Positions 1 to 6,915 of a DNA stretch of 9,749 bases are shown one piece after another. The translations under genes were made by a program, and so were the position numbers. The notes under the pieces were generated by a model. That model was not told the DNA's origin and did no database searches. It saw only the letters and a program-made list of their open reading frames with translations. Origin of the DNA: Chloroflexota bacterium (GTDB lineage: Bacteria > Chloroflexota > Dehalococcoidia > RBG-13-53-26); NCBI GenBank assembly GCA_030616195.1, contig JAUWXW010000041.1, positions 1-9,749 on the forward strand. The letters are read 5' to 3'. Position 1 is the stretch's first letter, and each line of letters begins with the position of its first letter.

Positions 1-13
1 GGCCATCTTTACA

Positions 14-50
14 TGTCATTGCGAGGAGCCTCAGCGACGTGGCAATCTCC
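14..50. repeat. REP-like short palindromic repeat
   Basis: The outer arms attgc (18-22) and gcaat (42-46) are complementary, and a smaller gagg/cctc hairpin (23-26 / 29-32) lies between them. The wording (tcattgcgagg ... gcgacgtggcaatctcc) resembles the short intergenic repeats with CATTGCGAG and GCAATCTC ends that I recall as abundant in many environmental bacterial genomes. That resemblance is from memory, not from a search. It lies downstream of dnaE. No T-run follows on either strand, so there is no sign that it is a classical terminator. Confidence 0.55.
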
Positions 51-143
51 AGGTGGGGAGACCGTTCCCATAGCATGGGTAAACTCCACCCACTCCACGT
101 GCCAGCACTGTAATTCTGATTTTCGAATTCTTGATGCCGGAAG

Positions 144-3100
144 CTACTCCTGCACCATCAGCCCCTGTTGTCCCAACAGGTCCGTTAGCTGCTGATGCAG
201 CTCCGGGCAGTAGCTAGTGGCGACGTTGGGCATCTCCAGGTTAACCAGCCCCTCATCGGTGGCAATGGTCAGAAGGACTTCATCCTCCCCGGGATAACGC
301 CTGACAATATCCAGGAGGCGATGAAGCCGCTCCAGGTCCTCCTCCTCATTCTCTGTCTGCGCAATGGTAATCACCAGCTTGCTCTTCCTTACCTCGGGAG
401 TTTGGGGAACCGGCTCCACCTGCCCCACCTCTTCAGGACCGTACTGGTCCACCTGCTCGCAAACCAGTTGCACCTCTTCCTGCCTGGCCCTAACCCTTCC
501 CCGGACCAGAAGCATGTTGCCCTCCACCCAAAGCTCCTTCGTCTGCTCATACCGCTCCGCCCAGCAGCTAACCTCAATGCTGCCAACCAGGTCTTCCAGG
601 ACCGCGGCCACAAAGGGACGTCCATTCCTGGTAGATCCGTGCCTTGCCGAACTGACCACTCCGGCCACGGTCACTATCTGTCCTACCATCTCAGTGTCAA
701 TCTGTCCACAGAGAGCCGTGGTGTTTGAAGCCAGATGACGAACGGCCTGACTGAAGGGGTGTTCCGAGAGATATACTCCTAATACCTCCTTCTCCCAGGA
801 TAATTTCTCTTTCTGCGGAAGATCAACCTCTTCCAGCTCTATTTCCGGTAGAGGCGTGGTGACGCTTCCCCCCCACAGATCAAACATGGTAGCCTGCCCC
901 GTCTCCTTCAGTCTCTGCTCCCGCTGCGACACCCAGAGAATGCGGTCAACCCGGTTCAGCAACGCTCCTCGATTGCCCAGGGAGTCCAGTGCTCCTGCCT
1001 TAATCAGGCTTTCCATAACCCTCTTGTTCATGCCGCGCAGGTCAACCCGGCGACAGAAGTCCTCTATAGATTTGAACGGTCCACCTGTCTCCCTGGCGGT
1101 GAGGATGGGGCCGATAGCATTAACTCCCACATTCTTTACGTCAGCCAGGCCGAAACGGATAGCCCGTTCCCCGTCTCCCTCTATACCGAAAGTGGCCCCG
1201 CTCTTATTCAAATCAGGGGGCAAAACCTTGACCTCCAGCCGCTGACATTCAGCCACAGCCATGGCCACCTTGTCCTGCTGACCGCTGTTAACTGCCAGGA
1301 GGGCCAGCATATACTCTACGGGGTAATTTGCCTTAAGATAGGCCGTCTGATAGGCAATCATGGCATAACTTACGCTGTGGGCCTTGTTAAAAGCGTAGCC
1401 GGCGAAAGGCTCGATGAGATTGAACACCTCTTCAGCCAACTCAGAGGAAAAGCCCTTCTGCTTCGCTCCCTTGAGAAAGCGCGCCCGCTCTCTTCGCATT
1501 ATCTGGGGAACCTTCTTCCCCATTGCCTTACGCACTATGTCAGCTTGGCCTAAACTGTAGCCGGCAAAGGTCTGCACAATCAACAGCACCTGGTCCTGGT
1601 AGACGATGACGCCATGAGTCTCCTCCAGGATATCAGCTAAGGCGGGATGGGGGTAACGGATGGGCTGCGAGCCCTCCTTGGACCTGATAAAGGTAGGGAT
1701 GTGTTCTTTTGGCCCAGGGCGATAGAGTGCTACCATAGCGGCTAGGTCACTGAAGCTGGCTGGCTTCAATTCCTTCAGGTAGCGCCTCATTCCTCCGCCT
1801 TCCAGTTGGAAGACGCCGCTGGTCTCACCTTTGGAAAGCATCTCAAAGGTCTTGGCGTCGTCCAGGGGGATACCAGACAGGTCAACTTCTACCCCTTTAT
1901 TCTGAGCTATGATCTCCTTAGCTCTAGCTAAAATGGTGAGGTTGGCCAGACCTAACAAATCAAGCTTGAGCAGTCCCACCCGAGCGATGTCCTCCATGCT
2001 AAATTGGGCCATGACCAGACCTCCGGAGTCAGCCTTGCTCACCTGCTGAAGAGGCACATAATCGACCAGGGGCTCCTTGGATATGACCACGCCGGCAGCG
2101 TGAGTGCTGGCATGGCGGGCCACCCCCTCAAGCTTTGTGGCTGAGTCAACCAGTTGGCGGACTATGGAATCCTCCTGATAGATACGGCTCAACTCGGCAT
2201 TCTCCTCCAGGGCTTTCTCCAGAGTCATGCCTACTCCAAAAGGAACCAGCCTGGCCACCTGGTCAACCTGGCTATAGGGCATGCCTAAAGCCCGGCCCAC
2301 ATCCCTCAGAGCCGCCCTGGCTCCCAGGGTGCCGAAGGTAATGATCTGGGCCACATGGTCATGACCATACTTCTGAGCCACATAGGAGATAACCTCATCG
2401 CGGCGGTCGTCCTGAAAGTCGAGGTCAATATCCGGCATTTCCTGGCGCTCCACGTTAAGGAAGCGCTCAAAAACCAGCCTGTGTTTCAGCGGGTCAACAT
2501 CGGTAACACCCAGGCAATAGAGAATCAGGCTGGCAGCAGCACTCCCGCGCACTCCGCAGAGGATTTCCTGTCGCTTGGCAAAGAAAACGATATCCCACAC
2601 CACCAGGAAGTAATGAGCGAATTGGGTCTGCTGAACGACTTCCAGTTCATATTCCAGGCGACTCTTCACTTCAGGGGAAGGATCGGGGTAGCGTTGTGCC
2701 AGACCCTGCCAGCAAAGATCGACCAGGTATTCGTCGGCCGTCTTGCCTTCGGGGAGCTCAACCTCTGGAAGGTGAACTTGACCAAACTCAAGTTCCAGGT
2801 CACATGCCTGGGCAATGCGCCCGGTATTCTCCAAAGCCTGAGGAATGTCAGAGAAAAGCTCCTCCATCTCCTGAGGGCTCTTGAGGTAAAAGAAGTCCCC
2901 CGCCATCTTCAGCCGTTGCTCATCGTGAACGGAGGCATTTGTCTGGATACAAAGGAGAAGGTCGTGCCAGCAAGCATCCCCCTGGTCCACGTAATGAATA
3001 TCGTTGGTAGCTACCAGCGGTATATCCAGCTCGGCGCTGAGGGAAAGAAGTCCCTGGTTGATTTGCTCCAGCTCCGGGATGGGATGCCTCTGAATCTCCA

Positions 3101-3602
3101 GGTAGTAATCGTCAAAAAGCTGCTTATACCATAGTGCGCTTTCCCTTGCCTCCTGATCTCGCCCCTCCAGGATGAGGCATGGCACTTCCCCTTTAGCACA
3201 GGCAGAGAGCGCCACCAGTCCCTGGCAGTGCTGGCTCAAAAGCTCCCTGTCCACCCGTGGCTTATAGTAGAAGCCCTCAAGGTGGGCCTTGGTGCACAAC
3301 TGAAGCAGGTTCTGGTAACCTTGTGTGTTCTTAGCCAGCAGCACGAGATGATAGAAACGTTTGTCACCCGCGGTTCGGCTGTGCCGGCTTAACGGGGCTA
3401 CATAGAACTCACAACCGATAATAGGCTTTATCCCGGCTTCCTTAGCTGCCAGATAGAACTCGATCACCCCGTACATTGAGCCGTGGTCGGTAATCGCCAG
3501 ACTCTCGAGACCGAACTCCTTGGCTCTGGAAATCAACTGGGGAATACGGCACATCCCGTCGAGGAGACTGTACTCAGTATGGACGTGAAGATGCGCAAAC
3601 AT
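144..3602 (-). CDS. dnaE: DNA polymerase III subunit alpha (replicative DNA polymerase)
   Basis: This is the catalytic subunit of the replicative DNA polymerase, 1152 aa, close to E. coli DnaE (1160 aa). The N-terminal PHP domain (about 4-205) keeps all nine metal-ligand positions known from proofreading DnaE1 proteins: H6, H8, D15, H40, E65, H85, C135, D201 and H203. The C-family polymerase core follows, with VRGSAAASLILYCLG (351-365), catalytic PDIDLDF (D391, D393) and the third aspartate in KLDLLGL (D548). A helix-hairpin-helix lies near 820-837. QATMF (903-907) matches the internal beta-clamp-binding motif, an OB fold spans about 972-1050, and a short C-terminal domain ends the protein. 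The ATG at 3602 is the first possible start, because an in-frame TAG lies 9 nt upstream. No clear Shine-Dalgarno sequence precedes it. The gene stands alone, divergent from hsp20. Certain as DnaE; active PHP proofreading is inferred. Confidence 0.98.
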   Translation of the reverse strand: MFAHLHVHTEYSLLDGMCRIPQLISRAKEFGLESLAITDHGSMYGVIEFYLAAKEAGIKPIIGCEFYVAPLSRHSRTAGDKRFYHLVLLAKNTQGYQNLLQLCTKAHLEGFYYKPRVDRELLSQHCQGLVALSACAKGEVPCLILEGRDQEARESALWYKQLFDDYYLEIQRHPIPELEQINQGLLSLSAELDIPLVATNDIHYVDQGDACWHDLLLCIQTNASVHDEQRLKMAGDFFYLKSPQEMEELFSDIPQALENTGRIAQACDLELEFGQVHLPEVELPEGKTADEYLVDLCWQGLAQRYPDPSPEVKSRLEYELEVVQQTQFAHYFLVVWDIVFFAKRQEILCGVRGSAAASLILYCLGVTDVDPLKHRLVFERFLNVERQEMPDIDLDFQDDRRDEVISYVAQKYGHDHVAQIITFGTLGARAALRDVGRALGMPYSQVDQVARLVPFGVGMTLEKALEENAELSRIYQEDSIVRQLVDSATKLEGVARHASTHAAGVVISKEPLVDYVPLQQVSKADSGGLVMAQFSMEDIARVGLLKLDLLGLANLTILARAKEIIAQNKGVEVDLSGIPLDDAKTFEMLSKGETSGVFQLEGGGMRRYLKELKPASFSDLAAMVALYRPGPKEHIPTFIRSKEGSQPIRYPHPALADILEETHGVIVYQDQVLLIVQTFAGYSLGQADIVRKAMGKKVPQIMRRERARFLKGAKQKGFSSELAEEVFNLIEPFAGYAFNKAHSVSYAMIAYQTAYLKANYPVEYMLALLAVNSGQQDKVAMAVAECQRLEVKVLPPDLNKSGATFGIEGDGERAIRFGLADVKNVGVNAIGPILTARETGGPFKSIEDFCRRVDLRGMNKRVMESLIKAGALDSLGNRGALLNRVDRILWVSQREQRLKETGQATMFDLWGGSVTTPLPEIELEEVDLPQKEKLSWEKEVLGVYLSEHPFSQAVRHLASNTTALCGQIDTEMVGQIVTVAGVVSSARHGSTRNGRPFVAAVLEDLVGSIEVSCWAERYEQTKELWVEGNMLLVRGRVRARQEEVQLVCEQVDQYGPEEVGQVEPVPQTPEVRKSKLVITIAQTENEEEDLERLHRLLDIVRRYPGEDEVLLTIATDEGLVNLEMPNVATSYCPELHQQLTDLLGQQGLMVQE

Positions 3603-3631
3603 AAGTGTCTATCGTGGGGAAGCCCGCTACT

Positions 3632-3659
3632 ATTATACCACCCGCTCACAGTCTGACAA
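3632..3659 (-). promoter_or_regulatory. sigma-70-type promoter for dnaE
   Basis: Read leftward, TTGTCA (3654-3659, 5/6 match to TTGACA) is followed after 16 bp by a perfect TATAAT (3632-3637). A TGG immediately before it makes an extended -10 element. The predicted transcription start would give a leader of roughly 20-25 nt before the dnaE ATG. Sequence match only. Confidence 0.72.
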
Positions 3660-3725
3660 AGGGTGTGGCAGGTTCCTTAACCGGTGATCTTGAGCTGTCT
3701 TACCCATACACCTTTCCGCCGCGGG

Positions 3726-3734
3726 TGTTATAAT
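3726..3734 (+). promoter_or_regulatory. extended -10 promoter element upstream of hsp20
   Basis: The sequence TGTTATAAT is a perfect extended -10 (TG-N-TATAAT). It lies about 55 bp before the hsp20 start and faces away from the dnaE promoter. No good TTGACA-like -35 sits 16-18 bp upstream, which is typical of extended -10 promoters. I see no CIRCE inverted repeat, so HrcA control is not supported. Confidence 0.55.
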
Positions 3735-3777
3735 AGTGTTAAGCACGCCAACCTATGCTCTGACAGTATCCCTTGAA

Positions 3778-3783
3778 GGGAGG
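3778..3783 (+). promoter_or_regulatory. ribosome binding site of hsp20
   Basis: GGGAGG lies 5 nt before the ATG at 3789 and supports that start. It sits at the edge of a tight small inverted repeat (tccctt g aaggga), which could pair with part of the site in the mRNA. Confidence 0.7.
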
Positions 3784-3788
3784 AAGTT

Positions 3789-4241
3789 ATGCTAAGGTCT
3801 CCTGGTGATTGGCTAAGTGATGTGCAAGGCATGCAGAAGGAGATGGAGCGATTACTGGATTACTTAGGTAGTTCTAAGCCACCCTCAGTGCACTTTGCCC
3901 GTATGTGGGAGCCGGCAGTTGACGTCTATGAGACAGCAACAGAGGTGGTAGTATTGGTGGAGCTGGCGGGGGTGAAGGAGAGCGACATCGAGATCGTGGT
4001 TAATGACAATTCCGTGCTTATCAGGGGTCAAAGGAAAGAGGGCGCTCTCCGGGAAAAGAGAAAATACTACCAGATGGAAATCCATCGAGGGCCTTTCCAA
4101 AGGAGCATCCTTCTGCCTGCCAGGGTCGACACCAATAAGACTAAAGCCTCTTTTGAAAACGGCATACTTGAAATTGTCCTCACCAAGGTGCAGCAGGAGC
4201 GGATCCTACGGGTGGATATAAGAACCGTTGATCAGTTTTGA
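3789..4241 (+). CDS. small heat-shock protein, Hsp20/alpha-crystallin family
   Basis: The product is a 150-aa ATP-independent holdase chaperone that would bind unfolding proteins in the cytoplasm. A short N-terminal arm (1-40) precedes an alpha-crystallin domain (about 41-132). The domain opens with WEPAVDVYET, runs through VVVLVELAGVKESDIEIVV, and closes with the family signature FENGILEIVLTK (122-133). The C-terminal tail has ILRVDI (139-144), which could serve as the short hydrophobic anchor motif used in oligomer assembly, although it is not a textbook I-x-I. Length is normal for bacterial class A proteins. lon follows 101 bp downstream in the same direction, so the pair probably shares stress-linked expression. 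No promoter is evident in the gap, but co-transcription is an inference. Family assignment is firm; a specific gene name such as hspA or ibpA is not justified. Confidence 0.95.
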   Translation: MLRSPGDWLSDVQGMQKEMERLLDYLGSSKPPSVHFARMWEPAVDVYETATEVVVLVELAGVKESDIEIVVNDNSVLIRGQRKEGALREKRKYYQMEIHRGPFQRSILLPARVDTNKTKASFENGILEIVLTKVQQERILRVDIRTVDQF

Positions 4242-4254
4242 CGCCTTTTGAAGT

Positions 4255-4303
4255 GATCCGAGCCTGACTTGGTCCTTTCGATCGACAAGCCGAGCTTCGG
4301 ATC
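4255..4303 (+). other. possible stem-loop in the hsp20-lon gap
   Basis: gatccga (4255-4261) pairs with tcggatc (4297-4303). Inside this, cttg (4268-4271) and caag can pair and enclose a ctttcgatc loop. It could be a weak terminator, a processing site or a structured lon leader. No T-run follows, so termination is not favoured. The fold has not been computed. Confidence 0.3.
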
Positions 4304-4330
4304 CGGTATGCGGACTCCCAACTAACATGT

Positions 4331-4335
4331 GGAGG
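4331..4335 (+). promoter_or_regulatory. ribosome binding site of lon
   Basis: GGAGG with 7 nt spacing to the ATG at 4343 is a strong Shine-Dalgarno sequence and fixes the lon start. Confidence 0.8.
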
Positions 4336-4342
4336 GAAAACT

Positions 4343-6715
4343 ATGGTAGTGGAAAGTCAACAGGAAAGCGTAAGAGAGATAAGCGTGACCATACCCGAGG
4401 ATTTGCCCATCCTTCCTAGTGGAGAGAGCGTAATCTTCCCCATCATTATCTTTCCCCTGGCAACAGAAAAGCAAACCACTGTTCAGGTGATCGACGCTGC
4501 TATGGAGGAAAACAAGATCATCGGCGTCTTCGCCCAGCGTTCCGAAGATGAGCAGGCCGCTCCTGATAACCTCTACTCTATCGGTACAGCGGCTCTTATT
4601 GCCCGCATGTTCAAGCTGCCCGACGGCTCCATCCGTGTCTTTTTGCAGGGTGTGTCCAGAATCCGCCTGAAGGAGATAACCCAGACCGAGCCTTACATGA
4701 GGGCCAAGGTAGACGTGGTCAAAACGAAAGTGGAGAAGACCACGGAGGTCGAAGCCCTGACCAGGAATCTAGTAAACCTGTTCCAGAAGGTGGTTGAGCT
4801 GGCCCCGAGTTTGCCCCAGGAGCTAAGCATTGCCGCCGTTAACATAGCTGATCCCGGCGACCTGGCTGATTTTGTAGCCGCTCACCTGAACCTCAAGCGT
4901 GACGAGGCACAGGATATACTGGAGACTCTAGATGTCGCCGAGAGGATAAAGAGGCTGACTGGCCATATCAACAGGGAGCTGGAGATATTGGAGCTGGGAA
5001 GCAAGATTCAGTCCCAGATCAAGGGCGAGATGGACAAGGCTCAGCGAGACTTCTATCTCAGGGAGCAACTGAAAGCCATTCAGAAGGAGTTGGGTGAGGT
5101 TGATGAGCGCACCGTAGAGATCAATGAACTCAGGGAGAAGATCGAGCAGGCCCATCTGCCTGAGGAGGCCCAAAAGGAAGCAGAGCGCGAACTGGACCGT
5201 CTGGCCAAGATGCCGCCCGCTGCTGCCGAGTACACCGTGTCTCGAACCTACCTCGACTGGTTAGTCAACCTGCCCTGGTCAAAGAGCACTGAAGACAATA
5301 TGGATATCAACCAGGCTAGCGCCGTCCTGGATGAAGACCATCACGACCTGGACAAAGTCAAGGAGAGAATGCTCGACTACCTGGCAGTTCGCAAGCTGAA
5401 GAGCGATATGAAGGGCCCTATTCTCTGTTTTGTTGGCCCTCCAGGCACAGGTAAGACTTCGATGGGGCGGTCTATCGCCCGCGCCCTGGGGAGGCAATTC
5501 TTTCGCATGTCCCTGGGAGGCATCAGGGATGAGGCTGAAATCCGAGGACATCGCCGCACCTACGTAGGAGCCCTGCCCGGGAGAATCATCCAGGGGGTCC
5601 GCCGTGCCGAGTCCAATAATCCTGTGTTTATGCTCGATGAGATTGACAAATTAGGGATGGACTTTAGAGGCGACCCTTCAGCAGCGCTGCTCGAGGTCCT
5701 GGACCCGGAGCAGAACTTCTCCTTTGTTGACCATTACCTTGACGTGCCCTTCGACCTTTCCAACGTAATCTTTATCACCACCGCCAATATCACCGACCCC
5801 ATTCCCCCCGCCCTCAAGGACCGGATGGAGGTGATTGAGCTTCCCGGCTATACGGAGCGGGAGAAACTACACATCGCCAAGAAATTCCTCATCCGAAGGC
5901 AGCTGGAGGAAAATGGCCTCAGCGATGAGAAACTGCAAATCACCGACGAAACTGTGCTGGGCATAATTCAAAACTACACCAGGGAAGCCGGAGTAAGAAA
6001 CCTGGAGAGGGAGATCGGCACTATCTGCCGCAAGGTGGCCCGCCAGGTGGCAGCAGGCTCCGAAGAGCAAACCACCGTCATTCCCGATATGCTCCATCAG
6101 TACCTGGGCCCGGCGAGATTCCGCTATGAACTAGCTGGGGAAGCCGACGAAGCAGGCGTGGCTACCGGCCTTGCCTGGACTCAGGCTGGTGGGGATATCA
6201 TCTTTGTGGAAGCTACCCCGGTCAGTGGGAAGGGAAATCTTATCCTTACCGGCAAGCTGGGCGAGGTGATGCAGGAGTCGGCCCGGGCCGCCCTTACATA
6301 CACCAGGAGCAAGGCCGCTTCCCTGGGGATTGAGGATAACTTCCACGAGAATAAGGACATCCACATTCACGTTCCTGCCGGTGCCATTCCTAAGGACGGC
6401 CCCTCCGCCGGTATCACTATGACAGTGGCCCTGATCTCCGCTTTGAGCGGCCGCCCGGTAAGCAAAGAGGTGGCAATGACGGGAGAGATAACTCTGCGGG
6501 GAAAGGTGCTACCGGTTGGCGGGATCAGGGACAAGGTACTGGCAGCCCACCGGGCAGGGATTAAGAAGGTGATCCTGCCAAAGGAGAACGAAAAAGACCT
6601 GGAAGAGGTCACCCAGGAAGTAAAAGAAAAGCTTCAGTTTGTTCTGGTAGACTCTATAGACCAGGCGCTTGAAGTTGTCCTCCAGCCAAAGAAGAAAGGT
6701 AGGGGCAATTCATGA
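4343..6715 (+). CDS. lon: ATP-dependent serine protease Lon (LonA type)
   Basis: This is the cytoplasmic ATP-powered protease that degrades misfolded and some regulatory proteins; 790 aa, normal for LonA. The substrate-binding LON domain (about 20-210) is followed by a charged helical coiled-coil region (about 210-300). The AAA+ module has Walker A GPPGTGKT (365-372), Walker B VFMLDEID (428-435) and sensor-2 [10 protein letters not shown] (547-556, R552). The C-terminal protease domain has the catalytic serine in PKDGPSAG (S688) and the lysine in GGIRDKVLA (K731), forming the Ser-Lys dyad. All catalytic residues are present, so it should be active. It lies downstream of hsp20 in the same direction, consistent with a shared quality-control role. 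The last five residues (GRGNS) and the stop codon are encoded inside a palindromic repeat, suggesting the repeat created the present C-terminus. Confidence 0.98.
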   Translation: MVVESQQESVREISVTIPEDLPILPSGESVIFPIIIFPLATEKQTTVQVIDAAMEENKIIGVFAQRSEDEQAAPDNLYSIGTAALIARMFKLPDGSIRVFLQGVSRIRLKEITQTEPYMRAKVDVVKTKVEKTTEVEALTRNLVNLFQKVVELAPSLPQELSIAAVNIADPGDLADFVAAHLNLKRDEAQDILETLDVAERIKRLTGHINRELEILELGSKIQSQIKGEMDKAQRDFYLREQLKAIQKELGEVDERTVEINELREKIEQAHLPEEAQKEAERELDRLAKMPPAAAEYTVSRTYLDWLVNLPWSKSTEDNMDINQASAVLDEDHHDLDKVKERMLDYLAVRKLKSDMKGPILCFVGPPGTGKTSMGRSIARALGRQFFRMSLGGIRDEAEIRGHRRTYVGALPGRIIQGVRRAESNNPVFMLDEIDKLGMDFRGDPSAALLEVLDPEQNFSFVDHYLDVPFDLSNVIFITTANITDPIPPALKDRMEVIELPGYTEREKLHIAKKFLIRRQLEENGLSDEKLQITDETVLGIIQNYTREAGVRNLEREIGTICRKVARQVAAGSEEQTTVIPDMLHQYLGPARFRYELAGEADEAGVATGLAWTQAGGDIIFVEATPVSGKGNLILTGKLGEVMQESARAALTYTRSKAASLGIEDNFHENKDIHIHVPAGAIPKDGPSAGITMTVALISALSGRPVSKEVAMTGEITLRGKVLPVGGIRDKVLAAHRAGIKKVILPKENEKDLEEVTQEVKEKLQFVLVDSIDQALEVVLQPKKKGRGNS

Positions 6716-6727
6716 ATTTGCCCCTAC
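6699..6727. repeat. near-perfect palindrome covering the lon stop codon
   Basis: gtaggggcaa (6699-6708) is the reverse complement of ttgcccctac (6718-6727). The centre contains the perfect palindrome aattcatgaatt (6707-6718), so a single missing base prevents full symmetry over 29 bp. The lon TGA (6713-6715) lies in the centre. It looks like a mobile REP-type unit that landed at the end of lon. Confidence 0.75.
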
Positions 6728-6733
6728 ACCCTG

Positions 6734-6758
6734 ACCCTCTCCCTTCAAGGGAGAGGGT
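6734..6758. repeat. palindromic repeat ccctctccc/gggagaggg, copy 1
   Basis: accctctccctt (6734-6745) is the exact reverse complement of aagggagagggt (6747-6758), with one base between. The practical hairpin has 9-10 bp and a short loop. A sister copy occurs at 8874-8898. It lies between the convergent lon and radical SAM genes and could fold in transcripts from both sides. No T-run follows. Confidence 0.75.
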
Positions 6759-6844
6759 GGTAATCGGGGCGTCCATGACCCGAAAAGGTCGGCCGAGAAT
6801 CCGCGTGGGACAGGCCCAGAGCCTTGCTTATCAAGATGGGGTAG

Positions 6845-6889
6845 CCTAGAGCATCTGCTCTAGGCATGGTTGGAGCAGATGCTCCAACC
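6845..6889. repeat. tandem hairpins with an alternative long stem
   Basis: Hairpin A is cctagagca (6845-6853) with tgctctagg (6856-6864). Hairpin B is ggttggagca (6868-6877) with tgctccaacc (6880-6889). In addition, gagcatctgctc (6849-6860) is the exact reverse complement of gagcagatgctc (6873-6884), so the two can instead form one 12-bp stem with a 12-nt loop. They sit 27 bp past the radical SAM stop, and may serve as a structured 3' end for that transcript or for lon. Confidence 0.7.
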
Positions 6890-6915
6890 CACCCCGGTGT
6901 TTTCGGATAGGCTCC

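Noticed and set aside
67..79. Hairpin cccat-agc-atggg as a dnaE terminator
   Set aside because: The stem is only 5 bp and no T-run follows in the dnaE direction.
195..728. 177-codon rightward open frame antisense to the dnaE 3' end
   Set aside because: It is a shadow of dnaE codons with low-complexity leucine and proline runs and no family features.
2355..3134. 259-codon rightward open frame inside dnaE
   Set aside because: It is wholly antisense to the conserved polymerase and PHP coding sequence, with no recognisable domain or good ribosome site.
3688..3706. Heat-shock sigma-32-like promoter (CTTGAG ... CCCATAC) before hsp20
   Set aside because: The spacing between the two blocks is about 8 bp, too short for that promoter class, and the factor is not expected in the likely lineage.
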